Positions 12,341 to 24,412 of a stretch of DNA of 64,000 nt are shown piece after piece; positions within the stretch are counted from its first letter, which is position 1; every line of letters starts with the position of its first letter. The notes under the pieces were generated by a model that was not told the origin of the DNA, ran no database searches, and saw nothing but the letters and a program-made list of their open reading frames with translations. Origin of the DNA: Sarocladium kiliense (taxonomy: Eukaryota > Ascomycota > Sordariomycetes > Hypocreales > Sarocladiaceae); the NCBI GenBank assembly GCA_030734395.1, contig JAUZTG010000014.1, forward strand, positions 250,501-314,500. Direction: 5' to 3'. The position numbers were made by a program, and so were the translations under genes.

Positions 12341-13600
12341 ATGACCCCTCGCGCCTCGACTTCAAGCCGTACACCACTCTTAACTCGGTCCCAATCGCCC
12401 AACATGACCACCACCGTCGAGGACACCAAGGGCACCAGCTCCCCAACCATGGAGCCCGTGCCCTCCAACTCCCAGCAGCCCAGTGACAGCGAGAACGACA
12501 CCGTCGGCCAGGGTCTGCGCATCCTCGAGGCCCGCTCCGTCCACTGGTGGGACTACTTCACCACCAAGGACTTCTGGCTCGTCGCTGCTCTTGGTCAGGT
12601 CCTTGCGCTGTGCATCACGTCCACCAACACGTTCACGTCGCTGTTGAATCGTGAGGGTTTGAACATTCCTGCTTTTCAGACAATGTTCAACTATGTTGCG
12701 CTGCTGGTTGTGTACAACGCGGTGTTCTTGTACAATGAGGGCATCAAAGGATGGTGGTCTACGGTCAAGGTGCATGGATGGAAGTACATCATCATGGCGT
12801 TCCTTGACGTCCTAGGCAATTACTTCACCGTTCTCGCCTACGGCTACACCAACATCCTGTCTGCCCAGCTCATCAACTTTTGGGCCATTGCCGTCGTCGT
12901 CATCATCTCCTTCACGCTCCTCAAGGTCCGGTACAAGATCTTCCAGATCATTGGTATCGTCGTCGCTATTGGCGGCATGGGCATTCTCATCGCCTCCGAC
13001 CACTTGACAGGCTCCAACGGAGGAAAAGACTCAGTCAAGGGCGATATGTTTGCTCTGGCCGGCGCCACCTGCTACGGTCTCAGCAACACTTTCGAAGAGT
13101 GGCTTGTCTCCAAGGCTCCCATGTACCATGTGCTGTCCTTCATTGGCCTCTTCGGTCTGATCATCAATGGTGTCGTCGCCGCCATCTTCGATCGCGACTC
13201 CTTGAAGGGTCAGAGCTGGGAGGGTGACATTGCTGGATACCTCGTCGGCTTCACCATCTGCATGTTCCTTTTCTACAGCCTCATTCCCCTGATGCTCCGC
13301 ATGGGCAGCGCGTCCTTTATGAACATCTCGCTTCTCACCGGCAACTTCTGGGGTGTCATCATCGGCACAAAGGTCTTCGGGTATCCCGTCCACTTCCTGT
13401 ACCCGATTGCCTTTGTGTGCATTATCCTTGGCCTCGTTTGCTACTTCCTTAGCGGCAGCACCCTTGGTGATTCGAAGAAGCCGTGGCTGGGCGAGAACCA
13501 GGAGCACGGTGTCGTGGGCATTGGCACGGCCAAGCGCAGGGCTATCCTTGTCGCGCGCAAGGCCCAGGAGGAGCCTGAGCATGGCACCTCTTCTCAGTAG
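12341..13600 (+). CDS. SLC35F1/F2-type solute carrier (DUF914, drug/metabolite transporter superfamily)
   Basis: Single coding exon of 419 residues. A start at the in-frame ATG 12404, in a better context (AACATGA), would give 398. After a Ser/Thr-rich cytosolic N-terminus there are about ten hydrophobic segments. The first begins near FWLVAALGQVLALCITSTNTF, and later ones include YIIMAFLDVLGNYFTVLAYGY, LINFWAIAVVVIISF and GDMFALAGATCYGLSNTFEEW. These match the SLC35F1/F2/F6 group, which has ten membrane helices arranged as two repeats. The C-terminus is hydrophilic and cytosolic. The substrate is unknown for most members; human SLC35F2 imports a drug, but that cannot be transferred here. Its 3' end lies 91 bp from the convergent GFA gene. 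Confidence 0.9.
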   Translation: MTPRASTSSRTPLLTRSQSPNMTTTVEDTKGTSSPTMEPVPSNSQQPSDSENDTVGQGLRILEARSVHWWDYFTTKDFWLVAALGQVLALCITSTNTFTSLLNREGLNIPAFQTMFNYVALLVVYNAVFLYNEGIKGWWSTVKVHGWKYIIMAFLDVLGNYFTVLAYGYTNILSAQLINFWAIAVVVIISFTLLKVRYKIFQIIGIVVAIGGMGILIASDHLTGSNGGKDSVKGDMFALAGATCYGLSNTFEEWLVSKAPMYHVLSFIGLFGLIINGVVAAIFDRDSLKGQSWEGDIAGYLVGFTICMFLFYSLIPLMLRMGSASFMNISLLTGNFWGVIIGTKVFGYPVHFLYPIAFVCIILGLVCYFLSGSTLGDSKKPWLGENQEHGVVGIGTAKRRAILVARKAQEEPEHGTSSQ

Positions 13601-13691
13601 ATACATGCCACTGATGTGGAGGATGGGAAGGTGAATCAGGTACTTCAGATAGCCCACGCACATGTCAATTCAAATTCGTGAGCTTCACGAT

Positions 13692-14282
13692 CTAGTAACA
13701 ACCGCCTGGCTGTGGTCGCTCTACACTCGGCGCTGCCATGTCCGTATCGTGATGAAGAGTGTCCAAGTACCATAGTAGTTTCTGCTCCGTCCACTCCCGC
13801 ATATCGAACCCTTCCTGGTCCGCATCAATCGCGTGCGCATTCACGCTCAGGTACATATTCCCCTGTCCACGCCCTTCCTTCGACCCTCTCTTCGGATGCC
13901 AAACCTTCCTCTTCTCCCCATCCGGCCCTTCGACCTCCTCGACCTCACCCTCCCCAGCGAAGGAGAAGCAGCGCACACCACAGGTCTTGCAGAAGAGGAA
14001 GTGAATAAATCCATGGCTCCAGGTATAGTCTCCCAACTCAGCAAGCGGGTCAAGAGGTGAGAGTAGGTGGAAGTCGTCGGCGGGAGAGGCCAAGCGGATG
14101 TGCATCAGGGCGGCCTTGTGGCATATAGTGCAGTTGCAACGGTAGAGTCTCTGACAGCCTGGGCCGGTGTTGGAGCGGTCGAGCCCGGGTTTCTCAGCGG
14201 GAAGAGTGAGGTAGACGATGAAGCGCGTGGCTTTGCAGTGACAAGAGCCCGTGAAGGGACGGCGCGTGGGTGTTTCTGCCAT
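13692..14282 (-). CDS. GFA/CENP-V family zinc protein (Mss4-like fold)
   Basis: Intronless, 196 residues. The zinc-binding cysteines of the GFA (glutathione-dependent formaldehyde-activating enzyme-like) family are all in place: GSCHCKATRF near residue 13, then CNCTICHK near 50, then FCKTCGVRCF near 98. The C-terminal NMYLSVNAHAID stretch and the W..D segment are also typical. Enzymatic activity has been questioned for most members, so only the fold is safe to assign. It ends in PGGCY. It is convergent with the transporter gene, 91 bp away. Confidence 0.88.
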   Translation of the reverse strand: MAETPTRRPFTGSCHCKATRFIVYLTLPAEKPGLDRSNTGPGCQRLYRCNCTICHKAALMHIRLASPADDFHLLSPLDPLAELGDYTWSHGFIHFLFCKTCGVRCFSFAGEGEVEEVEGPDGEKRKVWHPKRGSKEGRGQGNMYLSVNAHAIDADQEGFDMREWTEQKLLWYLDTLHHDTDMAAPSVERPQPGGCY

Positions 14283-15842
14283 TGTGCAATCGTCGGAATT
14301 GGCTGATGAAGTATTCCCTTCAATGTGGTTTGAGTCTTGTTACAAATCGAGTCGTGAACCTCCTCAAAAGAGAACATTCGATATATATATTCACGACGAG
14401 ATGAATCTATATCGGGCTAGGCTTGGCACGGATCGTCGGCTATGGCGTATTCCGTCATGGCGTATTGGTCCCATCTCACCATCGTCGCTCTGCAATTTCG
14501 GTGGGTGACTCACGGCGGCCAGAGGCAATACGTCGGTGATTGGGTGACATCAGGTTCATGGGCGTGAATTAATCCGTTGCTGACGCCGTGAACGCGGGGA
14601 AAAGGCTAAGTCCTACCATACGCCAGATGGTGCATGTTAGTAGTCAGCATTGTCTAACAAACACCGGGCTGGTTTCGAGCTATTCCCGGGTTTGTGGTAT
14701 GATGGGCATTGAGATTAATGTGATCGGGCGGCGGAGTTGGGCACTGCTGGTGTAAGTGCCGACTGGGTTTCACACGTTGAGCAGGACCGCGGCCAATCAA
14801 TGAGATCAGGCAAGACTTCGGATGCCGAAATGACTATATTAATCACGTCTTTATGCTTTCGTAATAACAGGCTGGTAGTTAGTGCATTTGACGTTGAATC
14901 TGGGTAATCCCTGGTGTCAAAGACGGTAGCCAGATGTGCTCAAATGCTCAGTTTGCGGACGATGGCGCCTTATAGCAGCAGATGCCGCATTGTCTATGGG
15001 ACTGTTCCTGAAGAATATGAAATGTAATAGTTCTTTACTGACTTTGCAGGCCTTTGGAGATGGCGTCAGTCCTCTCAAGTTGCGTCAAGGGCAATCTCGA
15101 CCACACTATGCGGTGGTGGCCTCCTGCCTGGAAAAACACCATTATCCATCCCACCGCAGAGTTGGCTATATAGTCACATTACCTCAACTAGAGGTCGAGA
15201 GGTCCAAATCACAGACAAGTACATGGATAGTTATCGAGGGCGCAACCACTCGATACAGCTCTGACTGGAAACTCAGCATTCGTTGAGGTGGAGATTCCAG
15301 TTTCCGAACTCCGCTCGACTTCGCTTTGCCTAAAGTCACACTTCACCATTTATTTTTCTGTAAAATATTGAACAGCCATGACGAAGCTCTAATCTGTTTA
15401 GAAACACTGTCAACACCAGAAGCCGAGGTTCGCTTCCAGCAGCATTGCTAGGGGCGGGGTACCACCTTCGCTAAGAAGCCATCGCAGCCTTTCATCAATT
15501 ATCCATGTTCATCCAAGGAAGACTCCGAGGCAGTGGAATGATCTACCAATCAAATGAACCGCAATCGGAAAGGAGCCGAGGAACATCTCATGCCAAGGAT
15601 TAACGTCTGGGGTTATGACGCCTGGGGCAGCCCGGACATGGTTCTTGGTGCGCTGGCCTTGCAGCCTCCTCTGTCCATACACGCAGCAGTAGGAGGACAC
15701 AGTGTGCTTGTCCAATCTCAACTTGACGAAGGGGTCGGACTGAGCGCGGAGAGATTCCAGGGTTGTTGGATGCAGCTGAGCCATATCTGCACGAATGCAG
15801 AACCACTTATTTGAACTGCTGAGCAAGCGTGTTTACAACGTG
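14283..15842. other. Intergenic region
   Basis: 1.6 kb separating two genes that diverge from it. No reading frame resembles a known protein. Two overlapping frames on opposite strands at 15509-15826 have protein-like length but no recognisable motif. Confidence 0.45.
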
Positions 15843-15849
15843 TATATAA
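15843..15849 (+). promoter_or_regulatory. TATA box of the carboxylesterase gene
   Basis: TATATAA, about 100 bp upstream of the ATG at 15949. A typical position for a fungal core promoter. Confidence 0.5.
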
Positions 15850-15948
15850 CCGCCCAGTGTCTCACCACTTTCTTTCTAACAATCGAGGCCATAGGAAGCA
15901 GTTCATGTCGCATAAAATAAGCCTGGACGAGCCTACCTTTTCTGCAAG

Positions 15949-17691
15949 ATGTTCCCTACCACCAACAAGGCCGTGCTTCTCCCTCTACTTTTAGCCTCTC
16001 TGTTTAGCCCTTGTCTTGGCCGTGATGACAACTGGATCGTCGGCCAGATCGTCAATACAACGTCTGGTCCTCTCAAAGGCAAAGGCTCGTCATGGAAGCC
16101 GTTGGTGAGCGAGTATCTGGGCATTCCGTATGCCCAACCCCCAGTCGGCTCTCTTCGTTTCCGGGCACCACAGCCTTATACCCCTGATGACATTGCAGAA
16201 GTCGTCGTCACACGTACCCAAGGATCCTCATGTCCAGTCAACATCCAGGTGCCGGATGGCAATGAAGTCGTGTATGACACCTTCGCGCAGACACTTCTCG
16301 GTCGCCTGGGTCAAATTGAGGATACCTTCGATGAGGACTGTCTGACGCTCAACGTATGGACCAAGCCACAATCTGGAGAAAAGAAGAAGGCTGTGATGGT
16401 CTGGATCTATGGGGGCGGGTTCAACAGTGGCAGCACCACTAACCCAGCGTATGATGGAGCGGCATTGGCGGATCAGCATGATGTCGTGGTTGTGAGTATG
16501 AACTACAGAACCAACATCTTTGGGTTTCCTCGTGCAGACTTCCTTGAAGATCAGAACCTGGGCTTGCTGGATCAGAGGTTGGCGGTGGAGTGGATCAGAG
16601 ACAAGTACGTACCCACGAATGGAGGCAATACCATGCCGAGTATCATATTTAGGATTCAACGCTGACAGCTGTTTCATGGCAGCATTGAGAAGTTCGGTGG
16701 TGATGCATCACGTATCACCCTCTTCGGTCAATCAGCGGGTGGCGCCTCAGTCGACTACTACAGCATGGCATGGACCAAAGATCCCATAGTAAACGCCTTC
16801 ATCGCCGAGTCCGGCTTCTCCATCAACGGAACGCCTCCCACACCAGCCGCGAATCTGTCAGCCGGGTGGTACTTAGCCAGCCAGAGCTTGGGCTGCGGCG
16901 GTGTCGACCAGGGAGAAGACACACTCGAATGCATGCAGTCTCAGACATGGCAGAATATCTCGGCAGTCCTCACTAAGCGTGGTGTGACGCCTGATTCTGG
17001 CTCGGGAGGGTTTGGACCGATAGTTGATGGTAAGGTTGTATTTGAGGATGTGAGCGTTAGAAGGAAACAAGGGAGGTTCATCCACAAAGTAAGTCGTATG
17101 CAGCCCATGATTGTGCCAGTCGGATCTCAGCTGACCGGAAAGCCTCTACTCATTGGAGCCACCTCGAATGAAGCCGCCTTCTACAAGCTCCTAGCCAGCG
17201 TTCGTGGGCTTCCGACAGAGAACATCACAAACCTCATCCACTGCGGTCCCGGTCCTGTCGCTACATCCCGTCTGATCCACGATATCCCCGCTTGGCGCTA
17301 TGTCTACGCAGGCGAGTATCCGAACCAAGAGATTGGCTTCGATGGCGCTTGGCATGGTAGCGAGATTGGCATGGTCTTTGGAACAAGCGAGTATCACTCG
17401 AGGCGGGCCAATACACCTGATCAAGGGGTTCTCAGTGATACGATGATGTTGGCATGGACGAGCTTCGCTAAACAGCCATGGTACGGACTACGGATGATGG
17501 GTTGGCCCATCTACAACTCAACTGGTTAGTATGCCATGTTTCTGAGAAGCATTCTATTGTGACACTAACATGTTTTGGTAGAACCAACGGTCATTCGGCT
17601 AGGCGAGCCAGATACCGGTGAGATTTCCTTCGACGTATCAGGGAACTACCTAGAAGGCTGTCCGCCGTCTTCATATTGGGGGCTGGACTGA
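15949..17691 (+). CDS. Secreted type-B carboxylesterase/lipase (alpha/beta hydrolase)
   Basis: Four exons: 15949-16604, 16683-17088, 17143-17524, 17582-17691. The introns are 78, 54 and 57 nt. Residues 1-24 look like a signal peptide (hydrophobic core LLPLLLASLFSPCLG). Family landmarks are YGGGF (oxyanion hole), EDCLTLNVW, and the nucleophile elbow FGQSAGG. The acidic residue is in LLIGATSNEAAF and the catalytic His in AWHGSEIGMVFG. The first splice makes WIRDNIEKFGGD, the family's standard junction. The middle intron is a multiple of three with no stop; I removed it because HKPLLIGATS matches the family better, and because CTGAC sits 12 nt before the acceptor AAAG. The last exon restores a family-like end, TGEISFDVSGNYLEGC. 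It probably hydrolyses extracellular carboxyl esters; the substrate is not predictable. Confidence 0.88.
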
Positions 17692-20600
17692 TAGGCGGCA
17701 TGACTTGTCAGCTTCGAGAGATCTATTTAGTCGTAGCATGGTGAACGTCGCTCCAATAACAGCTATGAGGCGCCTTGTCTACCTACAAGAGCGACATGAT
17801 ACTGGAGAGCCGGAAGTGTGATCAACCACTCGGCTGTCGTTCCGATGCATCGCAAGATATCTTCACATATTGGGTCTGCAACCTTGCAGAGATCTTCTCG
17901 AATCAAAGTGCCCAGGCTTTCATCACTCTGCATGACACGTTGAACTACCTACCACTGTGCCGCCCTCCGCCATCCCATCTTCCGAATCTCGGAAGGATGC
18001 CGGTGATCCACTTCCGACCCGGCCGGAGATCCCGTGCTGCGTACCCGGGGCCACGTCAGGGAAACAAATCAATCAATCCCACCGACCGTTCCCTGACAGA
18101 AGTCTATGAGAAGGATCTGGATCATGAGGTTTTGTTCGTGCAAGTTGATTTCTGATCTCATTCACCCAAACAGCTTAAGAGTTCGAGATCCCCCAATAGT
18201 GATCACTACTACATTGTTCACCCTACACATACCCAGATCCCCATGCCCCTCGCCATGCCACAAAGTCAAACCCTCTGTACATGTCCCATAAACCCCTCCT
18301 CCACGCTCCTCCTGCACCCTTGCGGGGCTAAGGGCTTACCTCCGCACTCCCAAACCGTCTTACAGACCAAGCTCGGCTCTGGCGGGATGCATCTGACATG
18401 GCTAGGCACGAGGTTCCACCCCGCCATGCAGCTCGTGAGGGAATCAAGGAAGATACGATTACCTGTATTGTCTTCGATCTTCATGCAAGCGAGCCTGCGG
18501 TTAGCTGCTTGAGGAAGAGTCCAGGGACGGTCGTCAAGGCAGGGATGGGAGAGCATTGGCTGAGAGGGCCGGCGTTGGCTGAAGGGCGCTTTGGGGCCTG
18601 CTTGATAACGTTTACGAAGCTCAGACTAATCTTTGAGGCGAAATGTCAGTGGGGCCTCTGTACTTGAGATTTTTATCCGTTTTGGGAGTCCGCGTGTTGG
18701 TCGAGGTGGACTGGGGAGCATGCCTATGACAATTGTCAGTTTCACCCCCCGAGCGATGTTACTTCAGTCGAGCGCTATTGATGCGAGCCATCATCATCTG
18801 AGCCGTCATATTCGACAGACGGGAACGTCCCGGAATCCTTAGGTCACGGTTGTACTACTGCAATATCCCGCCTCCTCCGACCCAAGGTCCCTGGAACGGG
18901 AAGCCGATCTATGCAGGGGTTCACTCACAACCAGGGCATTCACACCGCAAAGGACCCGACGAACGCCACCCAAAGCGAATCGGATCTAATAAGAACTTCT
19001 CTTTGAGTGGTCAAGATCTTTGCAGACAAACGCAAGGGCCTGATTGGCTGGCCGGAGTGATGGCCGGAGTCCGCATGGCTGCAGGTGGGCGTGAGTAAGC
19101 ACCTTCGACCTAGAGCGGGGACTCCCAAGGCAGTTGGCCACCTCAGGAATACCCCCAAGGAGAAGTTGCTTTGAAAGCAGTATTAATGGGCCATGGGTGA
19201 GATTATCTCCGTACCTGAGCTGATAGCTCAGAGACTAATGACCGGTCAGACTCCTGTCAGCGCCGTGAACGCTACGATGAGCTGCTCCGGCCACTTTACA
19301 AATAGCTTACGGAAACGTAATTTGAAACATCAACTCCGCATGGTAAGCTTTGAAGTCCAGGTGACCTTGCGCTTGAAGTTTATCTCAAACCAGGCATTGT
19401 CAAACCGGCGTAGACCCGGGCAGAGCCGTCCCAAGCTGCATCTCCCATCTGCAGCCTTGCCCCAGGTGTGGTATATCGATGTAACTCCGGACGCAGCTCT
19501 TGAACCAATCCAAGGACAGGTAATCCCTATGACCAATCAAGCAAACAAACTTAGTTTCCCAATGCTTCTTTTCGTAAAAGCCACGCGCAGCGAGGTGCTC
19601 AGGTTGCGGGCGTAGGTCGACCTTGACACCGGGACGGCACCCTCTAAAAAGCAAGTTATCAGCCCAGGATGGATGACTATGAATGTAGCTATCGTATGAT
19701 CAATTCACATAACCCATCACGCAGCATGTCTCATATATCACAGGCTCCGATGCGGCCATCCACGGAAACGAGGGTCACCGTCAGCCTTCGGCTCGGTTGC
19801 CCGCTGCAGGACCCGAAGCAATCCTGGAGTTCCCGCAGAATCATGTCCCAGTTCATATGTTAATATCATAAGGTTTATAGTATTGCGCCATGTGCTCTGT
19901 TGATCACCCCGCAGCGTACATGTAGGTCTGCTCACTGGAAAGGCGGTGAGGTTCCCAGTTCGGCACATCGCATTGAGGACTGGAGCACTGATCACGGCCC
20001 TCCTGTGCTTTCCTCAGTAGCTGTCATTCAAATCAAACTTGAGGATTTGTGCCTCAGTTTCGTGAAGTGCTGCCCATTGGAAGTAAGATGCAGTGTGCCT
20101 CTCCTTATGGCATAGTAAAGGAAGGATCTAACGCAGGACATAATCATCATATCGAAGATGCTCCGAGTGCCGAAGATGATGCATGTCAATGACTCGCTCA
20201 TGCGATAGACCCCGGAACCCAGGGTGTCCGATAGTCTCCTGCAGGTTCCCTATGCGCTCAAGTTCTTTGCAGCCAGCTCTGCAGGATGAAGAACGGTCCA
20301 GAAGATGGGCGGTGAAAATAGCTCCGCATTGCGCTGCACCATCTTCAAGCTTCTTCTTACAGGGTTCCTCTTCAATTCCTCTGTCACATGTCCTCGGCAG
20401 TCAAAACTTTTACATCCTGAGGTTTGCCAACATGAATACCTACACACCCGGTATACGACGGGCATAAAGGGGTAGTACAAAGCCTTGTCGCTACCTCACG
20501 TCGTCTGTGCTGGCCCATATTGCACTAGCCTAGCAGGCCGTCTGTTGGCGATCTGCCTGGCCTGGTCTTGATCATTATTTGTATATTCTTGGTCAGGGGC

Positions 20601-22767
20601 CAATAGTCGCAATGAACCAGGGATTGCAATGGTTTTACGACCTGCCCAGGGCTGTTTACGACGACACCTTGAAGCATCCAGACCCTAGACCGAATACGAG
20701 CGGTGGCGCTCGAACTATCAATCTAGATGAGACAGCGTTGAAGTTCGAACAAGCATAATGAATGAGAAATCCAGGGTCTTGCGCTAGGTGTTGAGACGCC
20801 AGAGCTATCGGAGTCGGGAGAGCTGGGCGAATCAACCAGCCTCGGTCGTGGCTCCGTAGGGCTGACCTGCACCAGCTCCGGCAAGAAAATCAGGGGAAGA
20901 GGACTGCAGGAGAGATATCGGCACATCATCTCAGCTGATATGCATGATGCGTAAGAGGATGCAGCATAGGGTTGCAAAAAAGTCCACAGCACACCGTTAC
21001 CAACATGGCTTCAATTGTGTTAGTCGGTCAAGCATGCAAGAAACAGGTTCAACAGCTCGCCAAGAAATGCCTCTCTCGTGGACCAGCGTTGCAGAGTGGC
21101 GATACGTACCTTTTTAACACAAATCCTTGCTCCAGTTCAAACGGACTCTCAAAGCAGCACGTCGTAGCCCCTCCGTTCCCCCGATTCCCTTCCCGACGTC
21201 TCGGCACGGTACCGTCTCCATCGTCGATCAAAGCCATTCCAATCCCAGGGGACCCGACTGCCGATCCACATGGTGCAGACGCGCGGGTCCCTCCTATCGT
21301 AAGATGCAACAAGCTCGACGGAGAAAGTTACCAAGACTGACCATAGCTTTCAGAGCTGTCAGGTCCCATCGTCTACTCCGGGAGAACAGCTATGCAAAGG
21401 CAAATGAGTGCATTGTGGCAAAAAAAGCAAACACGAGCTGGAGCTACCTGCGTGATTCCCATTAGGAATGGTCCATTTGCCCAACAAACGCAGACAACCC
21501 AACCCTCGGAAGACCATGAGCAGTTCCCGACACAGCGTGACATTCGAGACGGGCGGCACGCGCCGGGGGGTTGCTGCACTCACTCTCCACGACTAACAGC
21601 AACAACAGCCGATGGGGAACTCCATGCATAGCTAGGAACCCAAACCCACGATCGGGTCCCAAGCTGTCAGATCGCCAGCCCAGGAATCCTGTTTCTTTAT
21701 GATTATCGTATGTAGCCTATTGCTTTGAGCATCGGGTGGTGTGTGTGTGTGCGCGCATGTTGTGGCGTGAGCAGCCCCAGGCGTCGGCTCTTGTCGCGCC
21801 AGCCCGCCCGCCCGTTATGCGAACGTGTAAAGACAACCCACAAGCATAGCTGATCACCCCGTTTATTGAGAAAGCAGAGTGAGGAGGAGAAATTGGGAAC
21901 TGGAGTGTGTCTGCTTCACCGACCTGGCAATGAAACGTTGTTGGCTGCCAGATCTGGTATGCTCCCTGCAGTTGGAGGACAGCGGGGAGGAGCTGCCACC
22001 CCTCCTCCCCCCCCCACCTTCTCTTCAGTGGTTGTATTAGGCGATGGTTACGTTAGGACGCCCTGTTGCATGTCATCACTAACTAACGTGAAGAGACAGC
22101 AGGGTTGAATGATGTAGATTTGAAAGCAATGATTCGAAAGACACAAGGATCTGTCATTGACCAAGCCGGCTTGCTGCACGCCCTTCAGTGACAAAGCAAG
22201 TTGCTTACCTGCGTCCTGAGTTTATTGTCGATTCTTCAGCAAACACCACTGCTCGCTTCATCAGCGAACCTCTACAGCAGATGACATCCAGTAATAGATC
22301 AGCACTACTGAGCCACTGGCAGCGGCAAGCCTAACGCGGTACAGCGGGCAACTCATACCTGGGTCGCCTGCCTGGCTTGGCTGGCTTACACTGACTGTTC
22401 CCGGCAGCTCTGGGCTGGGGCTTACGGCGGTCCCATCGGAGTTTGTCAACCATGGGGCGTGTTCCGCTTCGGTTCAAAGTCCACGCCCCATCATCCATCC
22501 ATCCACCTGGACACCCGCACACCGGGATTGGGTCACCCTCCCTCGTCTGCCATTCGTCTGCATTTCTTGTCATCACCCGAGCATGTCGTACGTTGGCCGC
22601 CCGTGTGGTGGTACCATCACATATCACCATGTTGTCTCTCTCGCTGTTCCTCCTCCTTGAGCGAGAAACCAGACTATGTCATGCCTGACTGGCTATGCTT
22701 GAATGATTTCTCACAACCTTGTAATGATGATGGAGACAAGACAGATAGACAGAGCCATTACCATCAC
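17692..22767. other. 5 kb stretch without recognisable genes
   Basis: Open frames here are short, in conflicting phases, and without family signatures. A dinucleotide GT/GC run occurs near 21740. I see no terminal repeats or transposase remnants that would mark it as a dead transposon, although short decayed copies cannot be excluded by eye. Confidence 0.45.
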
Positions 22768-22794
22768 CCACCACCACCACCACCACCACCACCA
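22768..22794. repeat. (CCA)9 microsatellite
   Basis: Nine perfect CCA triplets, bounded by CATCAC on the left and CCTAG on the right. Likely length-variable between strains. Confidence 0.9.
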
Positions 22795-24412
22795 CCCTAG
22801 TCGCATGTTTCGTTTGCTAGCCCAGCCAGCCCATGCCATGTCCGCATATCGGGTCATTGCATCGTAGGTGTCAGTAGGCAGGTATCCGTAGTAATAGTGA
22901 GCTGTCCCGACCACAACTACGATGGCGGTCTCTCGTGATGATATTAACCCCCTTCGCCCTCCTTCCGGTCCTGCTCACGCCTTGAATCTCCGTTTACTCT
23001 CTCCGACTCTCTGATCTGGCCAAACTCAACCCAACCAACCCATCATCCGACCACTAGTTCTTCCTCATCAACCATCGGGGTTTCCCCCATTCTCACCCCC
23101 ATAAGCCACCCCAAACTCCAGCACCGCCAGTCCGTCTGCCACCCACCCAAAGTCCCCGAGAGTCCGACGGTGTTCCTCTTGTCTGTCACTGTCACTGGCT
23201 CTCTGTGTGTGTCTCTTCCTCCTCCGCTGCAGACCGCCACACATCGACACACACACCCCCTTCTCCGGTTGGGTCGCCCACTTTCGCATCTCGCGCGCTC
23301 TATTGTCCGCACCACACACAACCAGCCAAGCCAGCGCCATCAGTTGCTTTGCTCTGCTCTGCTCTGCTCGCCCACTTAACTCCGACGAGATCCCGGGACA
23401 GCGCTTCATTCTTATTCCCAAGTCCTCGGAAATCCCACTCCACCCCTCCCTCGCTGGACTCGGCTCAACCACAGCGCAATTCATTCCCTACAAATCGTCA
23501 TCCTGTACCTCATCAACCTCCCCCCTTCGAATTGTCGCTCTCGTCATCATCAATCTTTCATCTCTTCTTTCGGATTTGCCGCTTTCGTACACTGGTCCAA
23601 CTCCGACATAAAGACAAATCCCATTTCTCTATTTGTGATCCGATCCCGCATCGCATCTCACACACCCCCAGCTACCTACTGTACCGTCTTGCTGGCGTCA
23701 ACCCATCGTCTATTCCCCCAATCCTCCTCCACTCCGCGGTGTCCGAGTCTCACCAACTTATCCCTTTTCCCTCCCAACCTGGCCCCCGACCCGCTTACCA
23801 ATTCGACTCGCAACTTCGCGCCTCGCTCTTCCTCGTGTACCGCATAATATTATTATACAATAACGCCCCCCCGAACAAGCCACCGCCAGACGACAACGAC
23901 GACGACAACGACAACGACAACGACAACTAGCCTACTTTTTTTTTTGCCCCCGATGGAAAGACAACTCCGGCAGACCTGATCGCATGACACTTATTTTCTT
24001 TGCGATTGCCACTTTTCCAAGAATCGAGAAGTCACCCATTCCACTGTAATTCCCGGGATCCCGATCACGCTTATTTCCTTCCTACTCAACCAACCCGATC
24101 GTCTTCTGGAACTCAACCTAGCCTCGGTTCACCAATCCTCCTACTGTTTCCCCAAATCGTCTTTTCCCCCTTCATTCTTGTGAGGCTTCCTTCCGTCTTA
24201 CACAAGCAGCTCTAAACCCCGACTTGCTGTTACATCCGCCCACCTTATCTCCCTGGTTGCATCATCCTCTTCCCTTTAAAGGGCTTTGGCTTCTCCCGTC
24301 AGCCCTACCGAACCCAGCAACTTATACACTCATCATCACCAACCACAATCTCCAAACTACATCCATCACCAAAACCTCCCTCCGCTATCGGCATCCCTCG
24401 TTCGTGGCAAAC
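22795..24412. other. Pyrimidine-rich leader/promoter of the DUF3237 gene
   Basis: About 1.6 kb of strongly C/T-rich plus strand. It includes a (GCTCT) pentamer run at 23350-23369 and a GAC/AAC triplet run at 23889-23927. Frames of up to 241 codons are open here (for example 23205-23930), but their composition is Ser/Pro/His/Arg-rich and all three phases are open. I read this as leader sequence, possibly with upstream ORFs. Confidence 0.5.
23889..23927. repeat. GAC/AAC triplet repeat
   Basis: Thirteen consecutive GAC or AAC triplets, immediately followed by TAG. Within the C/T-rich leader upstream of the DUF3237 gene. Confidence 0.85.

Noticed and set aside
19193..19615. 140-codon plus-strand frame
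   Set aside because: No recognisable domain, no splice or promoter signals, and overlapping frames on the other strand of similar quality.
23205..23930. 241-codon plus-strand frame
   Set aside because: Low-complexity Ser/Pro/His sequence in a C/T-rich leader; kept only as a possible upstream ORF.
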